Shown: one piece after another, positions 8,932-16,479 of the stretch
How positions within the stretch are numbered: the first letter of the stretch is position 1
Layout: each line of letters begins with the position of its first letter
NCBI RefSeq assembly: GCF_003586285.1
Contig: NZ_QUBR01000002.1
Location: forward strand, 992,001 to 1,056,000
DNA: 64,000 nt
Reading direction: 5' to 3'
Source: Aeromicrobium endophyticum
GTDB taxonomy: Bacteria; Actinomycetota; Actinomycetes; Propionibacteriales; Nocardioidaceae
The notes under the pieces: generated by a model
What the model saw: the letters and a program-made list of their open reading frames with translations, nothing else
Databases searched by the model: none
What the model was told of the DNA's origin: nothing
Program-made: the position numbers and the translations under genes

Positions 8932-9348
8932 ATGCCCCGCATCTCTCGTCGTACGTTCGTCGCCGCCCCGGCCGACGTCGTGTGGTCCCTCGCCGGCGAC
9001 TTCGCCGAGTGGCACCCCAAGCTCCGCATCTACAGCAACGGGCCGGAGGCTTCGGCCGAGCTCGTCGTGACGATCGTGTCGAAGGACGACGAGTCCCGCA
9101 CGCTGTCGTACTCGATGCCCGACCCGCCGTTCCCGATCAAGGACCACCGCGCCACGATCCTGGTCGAGCAGGCCGCGCACGAGGGAACGTCGTACGTCAC
9201 GTGGTACGCCGAGTTCACCGCCGACGAGGCGCTGCTGCAGGATCTCGAGGACACGATCGGCGACGACGTGTTCGCCCGGGCCCTCGACCAGCTAGCGACC
9301 GCCGCGCAGGACTCCTACGGAGCGCAGCAGGTCGCCAGCGCCAGCTGA
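8932..9348 (+). CDS. SRPBCC (START-like) family protein
   Basis: A 138-residue protein of the Bet v1/polyketide-cyclase fold. The opening ISRRTFVAAPADVVWSLAGDFAEWHP is the typical first strand and helix of SRPBCC proteins, and the C-terminal helix (VFARALDQLATAAQ) is in place. These proteins bind hydrophobic ligands in a cavity; no catalytic role can be assigned. AGAGGA lies 9 nt before the ATG. It stands alone, and a strong stem-loop repeat (9388-9433) follows its stop. Confidence 0.75.
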   Translation: MPRISRRTFVAAPADVVWSLAGDFAEWHPKLRIYSNGPEASAELVVTIVSKDDESRTLSYSMPDPPFPIKDHRATILVEQAAHEGTSYVTWYAEFTADEALLQDLEDTIGDDVFARALDQLATAAQDSYGAQQVASAS

Positions 9349-9366
9349 CGCGCGCCCCGAACCACC

Positions 9367-9433
9367 CACCGCCCCTTGAGCGGGCACCGCCCCTTGAGCT
9401 TGTCGAAGGCCCTTTCGACAAGCTCGAGGGGCG
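9367..9433. repeat. Palindromic dispersed repeat, copy A, possible bidirectional terminator
   Basis: The element starts with CCGCCCCTTGAGCGGGCA and repeats the CCGCCCCTTGAGC core. It then forms a hairpin with 20-bp arms (9388-9407 and 9414-9433, one mismatch) around a 6-nt loop. It sits between two convergent genes. A related copy without the right-hand arm lies at 29938-29982 in the opposite orientation. Confidence 0.8.
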
Positions 9434-9440
9434 TTCTGCC

Positions 9441-10073
9441 TCAGCTGCGCCAGTCGCGGAAGCCGACCACGATCAGGCGCATCTGGCGGCGGGCGCCCTC
9501 CTTGATGCTCTCCTCGAGGTCGGGACGCCCGTCGGGCATCTCGACGACCTCCTCGGCGTTCGAGACCATGTTGCGCACGAACAGCCGCGAGACCATCTGG
9601 ACGTCCTCGGTCGCCCAGCTCTCGATGTTGGGCAGCCGAGCCAGCACGACGGCCAGCTCGCTGACGAACAGGTCGAGCTCGTGCCGGATGGCGCGCCGCA
9701 CGGCCTCCGAGCCGCCGACCCGCTCGCGGGCGACGAAGGCGAAGTGCGCCTTGCTCTGCTTGACGGCCTCGACCAGCACGTCGGCCGCGGCGTCGATGAT
9801 GTTGTCGAACACCTTCGGATCGCGCTGCGCCTCGCGGATCATGCGACGCAGCGTCGAGAACGACTGCTCGACGAGAGCCAGCCCCAGCTCGTCCATCGAC
9901 TCGAAGTGGCGGTAGAACGCCGTCGGCACGATGCCGGCCGCACGGGCGACCTGACGCAGGCTGATCTGCGCGAATCCCTGGTGCTGAGCCAGCTCGAGCG
10001 CGGCGGCGAGGATCGCCTGACGCGTGCGCCCCTTCTGCTCCTGGCGCGAGGCAGCCTGTGCGGACTCGGTCAT
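9441..10073 (-). CDS. TetR family regulator of the lipid-modification genes
   Basis: A 210-residue TetR repressor. The N-terminal helix-turn-helix is ISLRQVARAAGIVPTAFYRHFESMDELG (about residues 36-63). It is divergent from the ferredoxin reductase-desaturase run, with 141 bp between starts. This arrangement matches known TetR control of stearoyl-CoA desaturase/reductase pairs in mycobacteria and relatives, and an imperfect palindrome lies over the target promoter (10178-10195). I chose the ATG at 10073; upstream in-frame starts would extend the protein into the promoter region. A fatty acyl-CoA effector is likely from context only. Confidence 0.85.
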   Translation of the reverse strand: MTESAQAASRQEQKGRTRQAILAAALELAQHQGFAQISLRQVARAAGIVPTAFYRHFESMDELGLALVEQSFSTLRRMIREAQRDPKVFDNIIDAAADVLVEAVKQSKAHFAFVARERVGGSEAVRRAIRHELDLFVSELAVVLARLPNIESWATEDVQMVSRLFVRNMVSNAEEVVEMPDGRPDLEESIKEGARRQMRLIVVGFRDWRS

Positions 10074-10145
10074 GGACGACAGGGTATCGCGGGGCGTTGG
10101 GTGCACACGTGTGTTCATCGTGCGCGAGGTCACCCGGCGCGTCGG

Positions 10146-10195
10146 TTGCCTCAGGAGCACTCTTCGGGCAGACTTTGAGTGTACGCACGTTCACT
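10146..10195 (+). promoter_or_regulatory. Promoter and operator of the lipid-modification operon
   Basis: TTGCCT (10146-10151), a 17-bp spacer and CAGACT (10169-10174) form a plausible promoter. The imperfect palindrome AGTGTACGCACGTTCACT (10178-10195, seven of nine pairs) covers the expected transcription start, a good position for TetR repression. A second palindrome, CACACGTGTG, lies at 10104-10113, nearer the regulator gene. Confidence 0.6.
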
Positions 10196-10214
10196 GAGTT
10201 TTCGGAGGCCACGC

Positions 10215-11309
10215 ATGGGCATCATCCGCTCGGCCCTGACCTCCCGGCCCGTCCGCTCGCTCGTGTCGCCCAACTCGATCGACGACTACCTCGAGCAGGT
10301 GCACCCCATGCTGGCGGCGGAAAACGTCCGCGCCCGCGTGGTGGAGGTCCGCCGCGAGACCGGCGAGGCCAGCACCGTCGTGATGCGCGCCAACGGCGCC
10401 TGGAAGGGCTTCCAGCCCGGCCAGCACGTGCAGTTCGGCGTCGAGGTCGACGGCACCCGCCGCATCCGCGTGTTCTCGGTGTCGAGCGCCCGTCCCCCCA
10501 AGGGACGCTCGCGGACGTTCAGCGTCTCGGTCAAGGCCCACCCCGACGGCTACGTGTCGCAGTTCCTGCACAAGGAGCTCACGCCCGGCACGATCGTCTA
10601 CCTCTCGCAGGCCGAGGGCGAGTTCGTGCTCCCCCGCGAGGTGCCGTCCAGCCTGCTGCTGGTCAGCGGCGGCTCGGGCGTCACGCCCGTCATGTCGATG
10701 CTCCGCACCCTCAGCGCGAGCGGGCACACCGGCGACGTCACCTTCCTGCACTACGCCCGCAGCCGCGACGACGAGATGTTCACGTCCGAGCTGGACGAGC
10801 TGACGGAGGTGCCGAGCTTCAGGGTGGTCCGCGTCTACACGCGTCAGCCCGCTCCCGACGCCGAGCTGCAGGGACGTTTCCACGTCGACCACCTCAAGCA
10901 CCTCGGCATCGACCCGGTCGACACGCTGACCTACGTCTGCGGCCCTGCCGGTCTCATCGCCACGGTCCGCGACACGTACGACGAGCTGGGTGCTGCCGAG
11001 CAGCTGCGCCAGGAGTACTTCAAGGTGCCCAGCGTCGACGTCGACGCGGCCGACGCCACCGGCACCCTCGCCTTCGACACCACGCTCGTCGAGGCCCCCA
11101 ACACCGGGGCCACGATCCTCGAGCAGGCCGAGGCCGCCGGGCTCCAGCCCGACTTCGGCTGCCGCATGGGCGTGTGCAACACCTGCGCCGTCAAGAAGAA
11201 CAGCGGCGCCGTCCGCCACGTCGTGACCGGCGAGATCAGCGCCGACACCGACGAGACCATCAAGATCTGCGTCCAGGTGCCCGTGGGCGACGTCAACATC
11301 GCCCTCTGA
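10215..11309 (+). CDS. Ferredoxin reductase with FAD, NAD and 2Fe-2S domains
   Basis: Electron-transfer flavoprotein of 364 residues that should pass electrons from NAD(P)H to the adjacent desaturase. Order of domains: FAD-binding barrel with RIRVFSVSSA (about residues 85-95), NAD-binding domain with LLLVSGGSGVTPVMSML (about 150-165) and YVCGPAG, then a plant-type 2Fe-2S ferredoxin with C316, C321, C324 and C352. This is the layout of the mycobacterial reductase that serves DesA3. CGGAGG precedes the ATG at 10215. The desaturase gene follows after 46 nt. Confidence 0.9.
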   Translation: MGIIRSALTSRPVRSLVSPNSIDDYLEQVHPMLAAENVRARVVEVRRETGEASTVVMRANGAWKGFQPGQHVQFGVEVDGTRRIRVFSVSSARPPKGRSRTFSVSVKAHPDGYVSQFLHKELTPGTIVYLSQAEGEFVLPREVPSSLLLVSGGSGVTPVMSMLRTLSASGHTGDVTFLHYARSRDDEMFTSELDELTEVPSFRVVRVYTRQPAPDAELQGRFHVDHLKHLGIDPVDTLTYVCGPAGLIATVRDTYDELGAAEQLRQEYFKVPSVDVDAADATGTLAFDTTLVEAPNTGATILEQAEAAGLQPDFGCRMGVCNTCAVKKNSGAVRHVVTGEISADTDETIKICVQVPVGDVNIAL

Positions 11310-11355
11310 CCCCACTCCACCCGACTCACCGCCGTCCTCACCCAAGGAAGCTCAT

Positions 11356-12657
11356 ATGCCCATCACGCTCCGCCGGTCCAAGAAGGCACCCATCAAGCCC
11401 CGCAGCGCCAGCAGCCACAACGCCGCGCCGCTCACCCTCATCAATCCGTACTCCGAGAAGCCGGCCACGATCGGCCTCGAGCACATGACGTATGAACAGC
11501 TCGACGAGTTCGGCCGTGAGCTCGACGCCGTCCGCCAGCGCGTGCTCGACGACCTGGGCCAGAAGGACGCCGACTACATCCGCCGAGTCATCCGCGCCCA
11601 GCGTGCCAGCGAGGTGCTGGGACGCATCGGCATCTTCATGCCGTTCTTCCCGCCCGCGTTCATCGCCGGCATCGTGTTCCTCGGCCTGGCCAAGATCCTC
11701 GACAACATGGAGATCGGCCACAACGTCATGCACGGCCAGTACGACTGGATGAACGACCCGATGGTCAATGGGGCGCGCTACGAGTGGGACAACATGGCGC
11801 CGGCCCAGGACTGGAAGCACGGGCACAACTACATCCACCACACGTACACCAACATCCACGGCATGGACCGCGACATCGGCTACAACCTGCTGCGCATCGA
11901 CGACGACCAGCCCTGGTACGGCACGCACCGCTTCAACCTGCCGCTCGCCTTCGTGCTGATGATCGTCTTCGAGTGGGGCGTGATGTACCACGGGATCGAG
12001 CTCGACCAGTACCTGCAGGGCAAGATCAGCAAGGCTGACTTCCAGGGACGCAAGAAGCGCGCGATGCAGAAGATCCGTCGCCAGGTGTTCAAGGACTACA
12101 TCGCCTGGCCGCTGGTCGGCCTGGCCCTCGTGCCGTTCGTCGGCTGGTGGGCTCCCCTGGCGATCCTCGGCGCCAACGTCGTGGCCAACATCATCCGCAA
12201 CATCTGGACCTTCCTGGTCATCTTCTGCGGCCACTTCCCGGCCGAGGTGCAGACCTTCGCCGAGGAGGACGCCCAGAACGAGTCGCGCGGTCAGTGGTAC
12301 CTGCGCCAGCTGCTCGGCTCGGCCAACATCTCCGGCCACGCGCCGTTCCACGTGCTGACGGGCAACCTGAGCTACCAGATCGAGCACCACCTGTTCCCCG
12401 ACATCCCGGCCCGTCGCTACCCCGAGGTCGCCGAGGACGTCAAGCGTCTCGTCGAGCAGTACGGCCTGACCTACAACACCGGCCGGCTGTCCAAGCAGCT
12501 CGCCAGCGTGGCCCGCCAGCTCGCGGTCTACGGACGCAAGCCCAGCGACCCGTACAAGATCGGCAACAGCCCCGAGAGCAAGGCGCTGCGCCGCGCCAAG
12601 CGCGAGGAGGCCACGCGTCGCGCCGAGGCCTTGCGTGGGACACAATTGACCTCCTAG
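11356..12657 (+). CDS. Membrane fatty acid (acyl-CoA) desaturase
   Basis: Di-iron integral membrane desaturase of 433 residues that would introduce a cis double bond into an acyl chain. The three histidine boxes are present: GHNVMH (about 127-132), HNYIHHTYTN (about 158-167) and QIEHH (about 347-351). Hydrophobic pairs lie near residues 90-120, 195-215 and 235-285. It depends on an electron donor, and the reductase just upstream is the obvious one. AAGGAAG precedes the ATG. Regiospecificity cannot be read from sequence; delta-9 is usual for this neighbourhood. Confidence 0.9.
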   Translation: MPITLRRSKKAPIKPRSASSHNAAPLTLINPYSEKPATIGLEHMTYEQLDEFGRELDAVRQRVLDDLGQKDADYIRRVIRAQRASEVLGRIGIFMPFFPPAFIAGIVFLGLAKILDNMEIGHNVMHGQYDWMNDPMVNGARYEWDNMAPAQDWKHGHNYIHHTYTNIHGMDRDIGYNLLRIDDDQPWYGTHRFNLPLAFVLMIVFEWGVMYHGIELDQYLQGKISKADFQGRKKRAMQKIRRQVFKDYIAWPLVGLALVPFVGWWAPLAILGANVVANIIRNIWTFLVIFCGHFPAEVQTFAEEDAQNESRGQWYLRQLLGSANISGHAPFHVLTGNLSYQIEHHLFPDIPARRYPEVAEDVKRLVEQYGLTYNTGRLSKQLASVARQLAVYGRKPSDPYKIGNSPESKALRRAKREEATRRAEALRGTQLTS

Positions 12658-12680
12658 TCCACGGCGAGGGAGGCACACCG

Positions 12681-12899
12681 ATGGCGTTGAGCCGGCGAGA
12701 GATCGTCAAGGACGTCGTGCAGCAGTCGACCGAGGCCGCTATCGGCAGCGCGGGCCACGTCGTGGCCATCCTGTTCGAGACCGCGCGCAAGATCACGGCC
12801 GAGGTCGGCGCATTCGGCACCGAGATCTTCGAGATCACCGAGGCCAGCAAGCGCGCCGGCCAGGACGCCGCAGACACCAATCCGGTCCCGCGCCCGTGA
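12681..12899 (+). CDS. Small conserved-looking protein in the lipid operon
   Basis: A 72-residue protein I do not recognise. It begins SRREIVKDVVQQSTEAAIGS, has a central hydrophobic/amphipathic stretch (about residues 18-45) and a Pro-rich tail. No cysteine, metal site or known motif is visible. GAGGGAGG sits 9 nt before the ATG. It lies 23 nt after the desaturase and 12 nt before the FAD oxidoreductase, so it is almost surely co-transcribed. A membrane-associated accessory role is a guess. Confidence 0.7.
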   Translation: MALSRREIVKDVVQQSTEAAIGSAGHVVAILFETARKITAEVGAFGTEIFEITEASKRAGQDAADTNPVPRP

Positions 12900-12911
12900 C
12901 GAATCACCCAC

Positions 12912-14204
12912 ATGCAGAGTGAGAGTCGTCGTCGGTCCGTCGCGGTGGTCGGATCAGGGGTCTCCGGACTGACTGCCGCCTACGTCCTGCGGCACGACTG
13001 GGACGTCACGGTGTTCGAGTCCGACGACCGCGTGGGCGGCCACGCGCACACCCACACGGTCGCCGACGCCGATGCCACCCACCGGGTCGACAGCGGATTC
13101 ATCGTCCACAACGACCGCACCTACCCGTACCTGCGCAGGTTGTTCGGCGAGCTCGACGTCGAGGTGCACCCGACCGAGATGAGCATGAGCATCCACTGCG
13201 ACGGCTGCGGCCTCGAGTACGCCGGCGGTCGCGGCGGCAAGGGCGTGTTCGCGCAGCGGCGCCGTCTGCTCGACCCTCGCTACTTGGCGATGCTCGTGTC
13301 GGTCAAGCGCTTCGGCCGGCTCGCCCAGGCGCTGCTCGACTCGGCCGAGTCGCCCACCGAGCCCCAGACGTACGGCGACTTCCTCGAGGCGCACGGCTTC
13401 TCCGACTACTTCGTGTCGCACTACGCGATCCCGGTCGTCTCGTGCGTGTGGTCGTCCGGGCACGAGACCGCGCTGTCGTACCCCGCGAGGTACCTCTTCG
13501 AGTTCCTCAAGCACCACGGCTTCCTGTCCATCAAGGGCTCGCCGCAGTGGTACACCGTCGTGGGCGGGTCGGCGACCTACATCGACCGCGTGCGCGAGGT
13601 CATCGCCTCCGACCCGGCCAGCAGCGTGCAGGCGTCCACGGGCATCCGCTCGATCACCCGCACTGCCGACGGCGTCGAGCTCGTCGACGCGTCCGGACGC
13701 ACGCACCGCGCTGACGCCGTGGTCATCGCGACCCACGCCGACGACGCGCTCGCGCTGCTCGCCGATCCCAGCGACGACGAGCGCCGAGTGCTCGGCTCGT
13801 TCGAGTACTCCGACAACGAGGTGCAGCTGCACCGCGACCCGTCGCTGCTGCCCGACGCGACCGCCGCCCGCTCGGCCTGGAACTACCGCATGGACGGCTG
13901 CACCGATCGCAGCGACCACTCGGCCGTGACGTACTGGATGAACCGCCTGCAGGGCATCGAGAGCCGCGAACCCTTCCTGGTCACCCTCAACGCGTCCGAG
14001 CGCATCGACCAGTCGTCCGTCGTGGCGACGATGGCCTACACCCACCCCATCTACACGCCGACGTCCGTCGCGGCGCAGGGCGAGCTCAAGCGCCTGTTCA
14101 CCGACCGCACGGTCTACGCCGGGGCCTACCACGGATGGGGCTTCCACGAGGACGGCTGCCGCTCCGGCGTCGACGCGGCCGCCGCGCTGGGCACCGCGTG
14201 GTGA
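12912..14204 (+). CDS. FAD-dependent oxidoreductase (amine oxidase fold), lipid-modification type
   Basis: Flavoprotein of 430 residues with an N-terminal Rossmann loop, VAVVGSGVSGLTAAYVL (10-26), the ESDDRVGGHAHT segment that follows it in amine-oxidase/protoporphyrinogen-oxidase folds, and a C-terminal FAD closure YAGAYHGWGFHEDG. In many bacteria this protein, DUF1365 and a cyclopropane synthase form a fixed trio, and in alphaproteobacteria the trio belongs to a singlet-oxygen response. The reaction is unproven; oxidation of a methylated or unsaturated acyl chain is plausible. The next gene starts with GTG overlapping this stop. Confidence 0.85.
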   Translation: MQSESRRRSVAVVGSGVSGLTAAYVLRHDWDVTVFESDDRVGGHAHTHTVADADATHRVDSGFIVHNDRTYPYLRRLFGELDVEVHPTEMSMSIHCDGCGLEYAGGRGGKGVFAQRRRLLDPRYLAMLVSVKRFGRLAQALLDSAESPTEPQTYGDFLEAHGFSDYFVSHYAIPVVSCVWSSGHETALSYPARYLFEFLKHHGFLSIKGSPQWYTVVGGSATYIDRVREVIASDPASSVQASTGIRSITRTADGVELVDASGRTHRADAVVIATHADDALALLADPSDDERRVLGSFEYSDNEVQLHRDPSLLPDATAARSAWNYRMDGCTDRSDHSAVTYWMNRLQGIESREPFLVTLNASERIDQSSVVATMAYTHPIYTPTSVAAQGELKRLFTDRTVYAGAYHGWGFHEDGCRSGVDAAAALGTAW

Positions 14205-14944
14205 CGCCGGCTCTGCCCGTGCTGCCGGCCCTGGTCGAGGGCACGGTGGGCCACACGCGCCGCACTCCCCTGCGCCACCGGTTCTCGTACCGCGTGTACC
14301 AGTGGCTCGTCGACGTCGACGACCTGCCACGCATGCCGCGCCTGCTGCGACCGTTCTCGACCTTCGCCGCCGCCGACCACATCGGCGACCCGCACGACAC
14401 GATCCACGCGAACATCGAGCGCTTCTGCGCGGCCCAGGGCGTCGACATCTCCGGTCACCGACTGCTGATGCTCGCCAACGCCCGGGTGCTCGGCCACACC
14501 TTCGACCCGCTCAGCGTCTTCTGGGCGGTCGCACCGGACGGATCGCTGACCTGCCTCGTCGCCGAGGTGCACAACACCTACGGTGAGCGCCATGCGTACC
14601 TGCTGCGTCCTGACGAGGACGGACGCACCCAGGTCGACAAGGCGTTCTACGTCTCGCCGTTCTTCACCGTCGACGGCGCGTACGACCTGCAGTTCGGCCT
14701 GACGCCCGACCAGGTGTCGTCGACGATCATCCTGCGCCAGGGCGGCGAGGCGGTGTTCAGCGCGACGTTCAGGGGTACTCCCCGACCAGCCAGCGCGCGG
14801 CTGCTGGTGAAACTTCTCGTCAAACTGCCGCTCATGACCCATCGCACCAGCCTGCTGATCCGAATACAGGGTGTACGTCTCTGGATGAGAAGGCTGCCGG
14901 TCGTTCGACGCCCGGCCCACGAACCGCAGGAAGGCACCCGATGA
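14201..14944 (+). CDS. DUF1365 family protein
   Basis: A 247-residue DUF1365 protein. Typical features are the opening PALVEGTVGHTRRTPLRHRFSYRVY, the central segment VLGHTFDPLSVFW, VAEVHNTYGERH, and KAFYVSPFF. No enzymatic function is established for the family, but it is nearly always beside the FAD oxidoreductase and cyclopropane synthase, as here. The GTG start at 14201 overlaps the preceding stop (GTGA), and its own stop overlaps the next ATG (ATGA), so all three are translationally coupled. Confidence 0.85.
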   Translation: MTPALPVLPALVEGTVGHTRRTPLRHRFSYRVYQWLVDVDDLPRMPRLLRPFSTFAAADHIGDPHDTIHANIERFCAAQGVDISGHRLLMLANARVLGHTFDPLSVFWAVAPDGSLTCLVAEVHNTYGERHAYLLRPDEDGRTQVDKAFYVSPFFTVDGAYDLQFGLTPDQVSSTIILRQGGEAVFSATFRGTPRPASARLLVKLLVKLPLMTHRTSLLIRIQGVRLWMRRLPVVRRPAHEPQEGTR

Positions 14945-16170
14945 CGCAGCTCGCCACCGCTCGTTGGCCCGGCATCGCCCACACCCCTCGCACGCCTGTC
15001 AAGGCCCGTGCCGCCAAGGCGATCCTGCGGCCCACCGTCAACAGCGTGCCGGTCCGCCTCACGTTCGCCGACGGCACCCGGTGGGGTGCTGGCGGCCCTC
15101 AGGCCCCCGAGATGCAGGTCGTCCGTCCGAAGGCCTTCTTCTCGCGCCTCGGCGCCGACACCAAGATCGGGTTCGGCGAGGCGTACATGGCCGGCGACTG
15201 GACGACCGGCGAGGGCACCGACCTGGCCGACCTGCTGGCGCCGTTCGCCGAGCGGTTGACCACGATCGTGCCCGAGTCGCTGCAGCGGTTCCGGGTGTTC
15301 GTCGACAAGAAGCTGCCGCACGCGCACCGCAACTCCGTCGAGGGCTCCAAGAAGAACATCGAGGCGCACTACGACCTCTCGAACGATCTGTTCGCCCAGT
15401 TCCTCGACCCGTCGATGAGCTACTCGGCCGCCTGGTTCGAGAGCGCCGAGCAGGACCTCGAGTCGGCGCAGCTGCGCAAGATCGACGGCATCCTCGACCA
15501 GGCCGGTGTCACCGAGGGCTCGCGCGTGCTCGAGATCGGCAGCGGCTGGGGCGCGCTGGCCATCCGTGCCGCCCAGCGCGGTGCCAAGGTCACGACCATC
15601 ACGATCTCGAACGAGCAGGCCGCTCTCGCCGAGCAGCGGTTCGCCGAGGCCGGCGTCGACGTCGACCTGCAGCTGGTCGACTACCGCGACGTCACGGGTC
15701 AGTACGACGCGATCGTGAGCGTCGAGATGATCGAGGCCGTCGGCGAGGAGTACTGGCCCACGTACTTCGCGACGATCGACCGGTTGCTCGCCCCGGGCGG
15801 CAAGGTGTCGATCCAGGCCATCACGATGGAGCACCACCGCTACCTGAAGACCCGCAACTCCTTCGGGTGGATCCAGAAGTACATCTTCCCGGGCGGCCTG
15901 ATCCCCTCGCTCACCGCGATCGACCAGACGCTCGCCGCGCACACGTCGCTGGCCGTCTCCGACCGCCGGTCGCTCGGTCAGGACTACGCCCGCACGCTGC
16001 ACGAGTGGCGAGACTCGTTCAACCGCAACTGGGAGACGATCAACGCCCAGGGCTTCGACGAGACCTTCCGCCGCATGTGGGAGTTCTACCTGGCGTACTG
16101 CGAGGCGGGGTTCCGCGTCGGCTACATCGACGTCTATCAGCTGCAGATGCAGCGCCCGCAGGAGGCATGA
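14941..16170 (+). CDS. cfa: Cyclopropane-fatty-acyl-phospholipid synthase family methyltransferase
   Basis: SAM-dependent lipid methyltransferase of 409 residues. It has the SAM loop VLEIGSGWGALAIRAA (about 196-211) and the family hallmarks EAHYDLSNDLF and YSAAWFES, DAIVSVEMIEAVGEEYW, and QAITMEHHRYLKTRNSFGWIQKYIFPGG. Known relatives add a methylene bridge or a methyl branch across a phospholipid double bond. With a desaturase in the same run, the substrate may be made by the upstream enzymes. Whether the product is cyclopropane, 10-methyl or furan type cannot be told from sequence. Confidence 0.88.
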   Translation: MTQLATARWPGIAHTPRTPVKARAAKAILRPTVNSVPVRLTFADGTRWGAGGPQAPEMQVVRPKAFFSRLGADTKIGFGEAYMAGDWTTGEGTDLADLLAPFAERLTTIVPESLQRFRVFVDKKLPHAHRNSVEGSKKNIEAHYDLSNDLFAQFLDPSMSYSAAWFESAEQDLESAQLRKIDGILDQAGVTEGSRVLEIGSGWGALAIRAAQRGAKVTTITISNEQAALAEQRFAEAGVDVDLQLVDYRDVTGQYDAIVSVEMIEAVGEEYWPTYFATIDRLLAPGGKVSIQAITMEHHRYLKTRNSFGWIQKYIFPGGLIPSLTAIDQTLAAHTSLAVSDRRSLGQDYARTLHEWRDSFNRNWETINAQGFDETFRRMWEFYLAYCEAGFRVGYIDVYQLQMQRPQEA

Positions 16171-16171
16171 C

Positions 16172-16450
16172 ATGGCTGCCATCTCCCGCCTGCCGATGCC
16201 GATCCAGGAGACCTACGAGTGGCAGTACGACGGTGCCTGCCGCGGCGTCGACCCCGAGATCTTCTTCTCGCCCGACGCCGAGCGGGGCCCGCGTCGCCGG
16301 GCCCGCGAGGCCGCGGCCAAGGCGCTGTGCGCCGTCTGCCCGGTCATCCAGCAGTGCCGCGACCACGCCCTCACCGTCCGTGAGCCGTACGGCACGTGGG
16401 GCGGCTTGACGATCAACGAGCGCGACCAGCTGCTCCGCGAGACCGCCTGA
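16172..16450 (+). CDS. WhiB family iron-sulfur regulator, WhiB3-like
   Basis: A 92-residue WhiB-like protein with the four cluster cysteines C23, C53, C56 and C62 (C-x29-C-x2-C-x5-C) and the turn GTWGG (74-78). The segments WQYDGACRGVD, CPVIQQCRDHALTV and EPYGTWGGL recall mycobacterial WhiB3, a redox regulator of lipid synthesis. It starts 1 nt after the Cfa stop, with GGAGG inside the end of cfa, so expression should follow the lipid operon. Assignment to the WhiB3 branch needs a tree. Confidence 0.9.
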   Translation: MAAISRLPMPIQETYEWQYDGACRGVDPEIFFSPDAERGPRRRAREAAAKALCAVCPVIQQCRDHALTVREPYGTWGGLTINERDQLLRETA

Positions 16451-16479
16451 CCCGTCCCCCACCCCACCGCGGCTCGACG

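Noticed and set aside
10104..10113. CACACGTGTG palindrome as the main TetR operator
   Set aside because: It is short and lies near the regulator gene, away from the target promoter; the 10178-10195 site is better placed.
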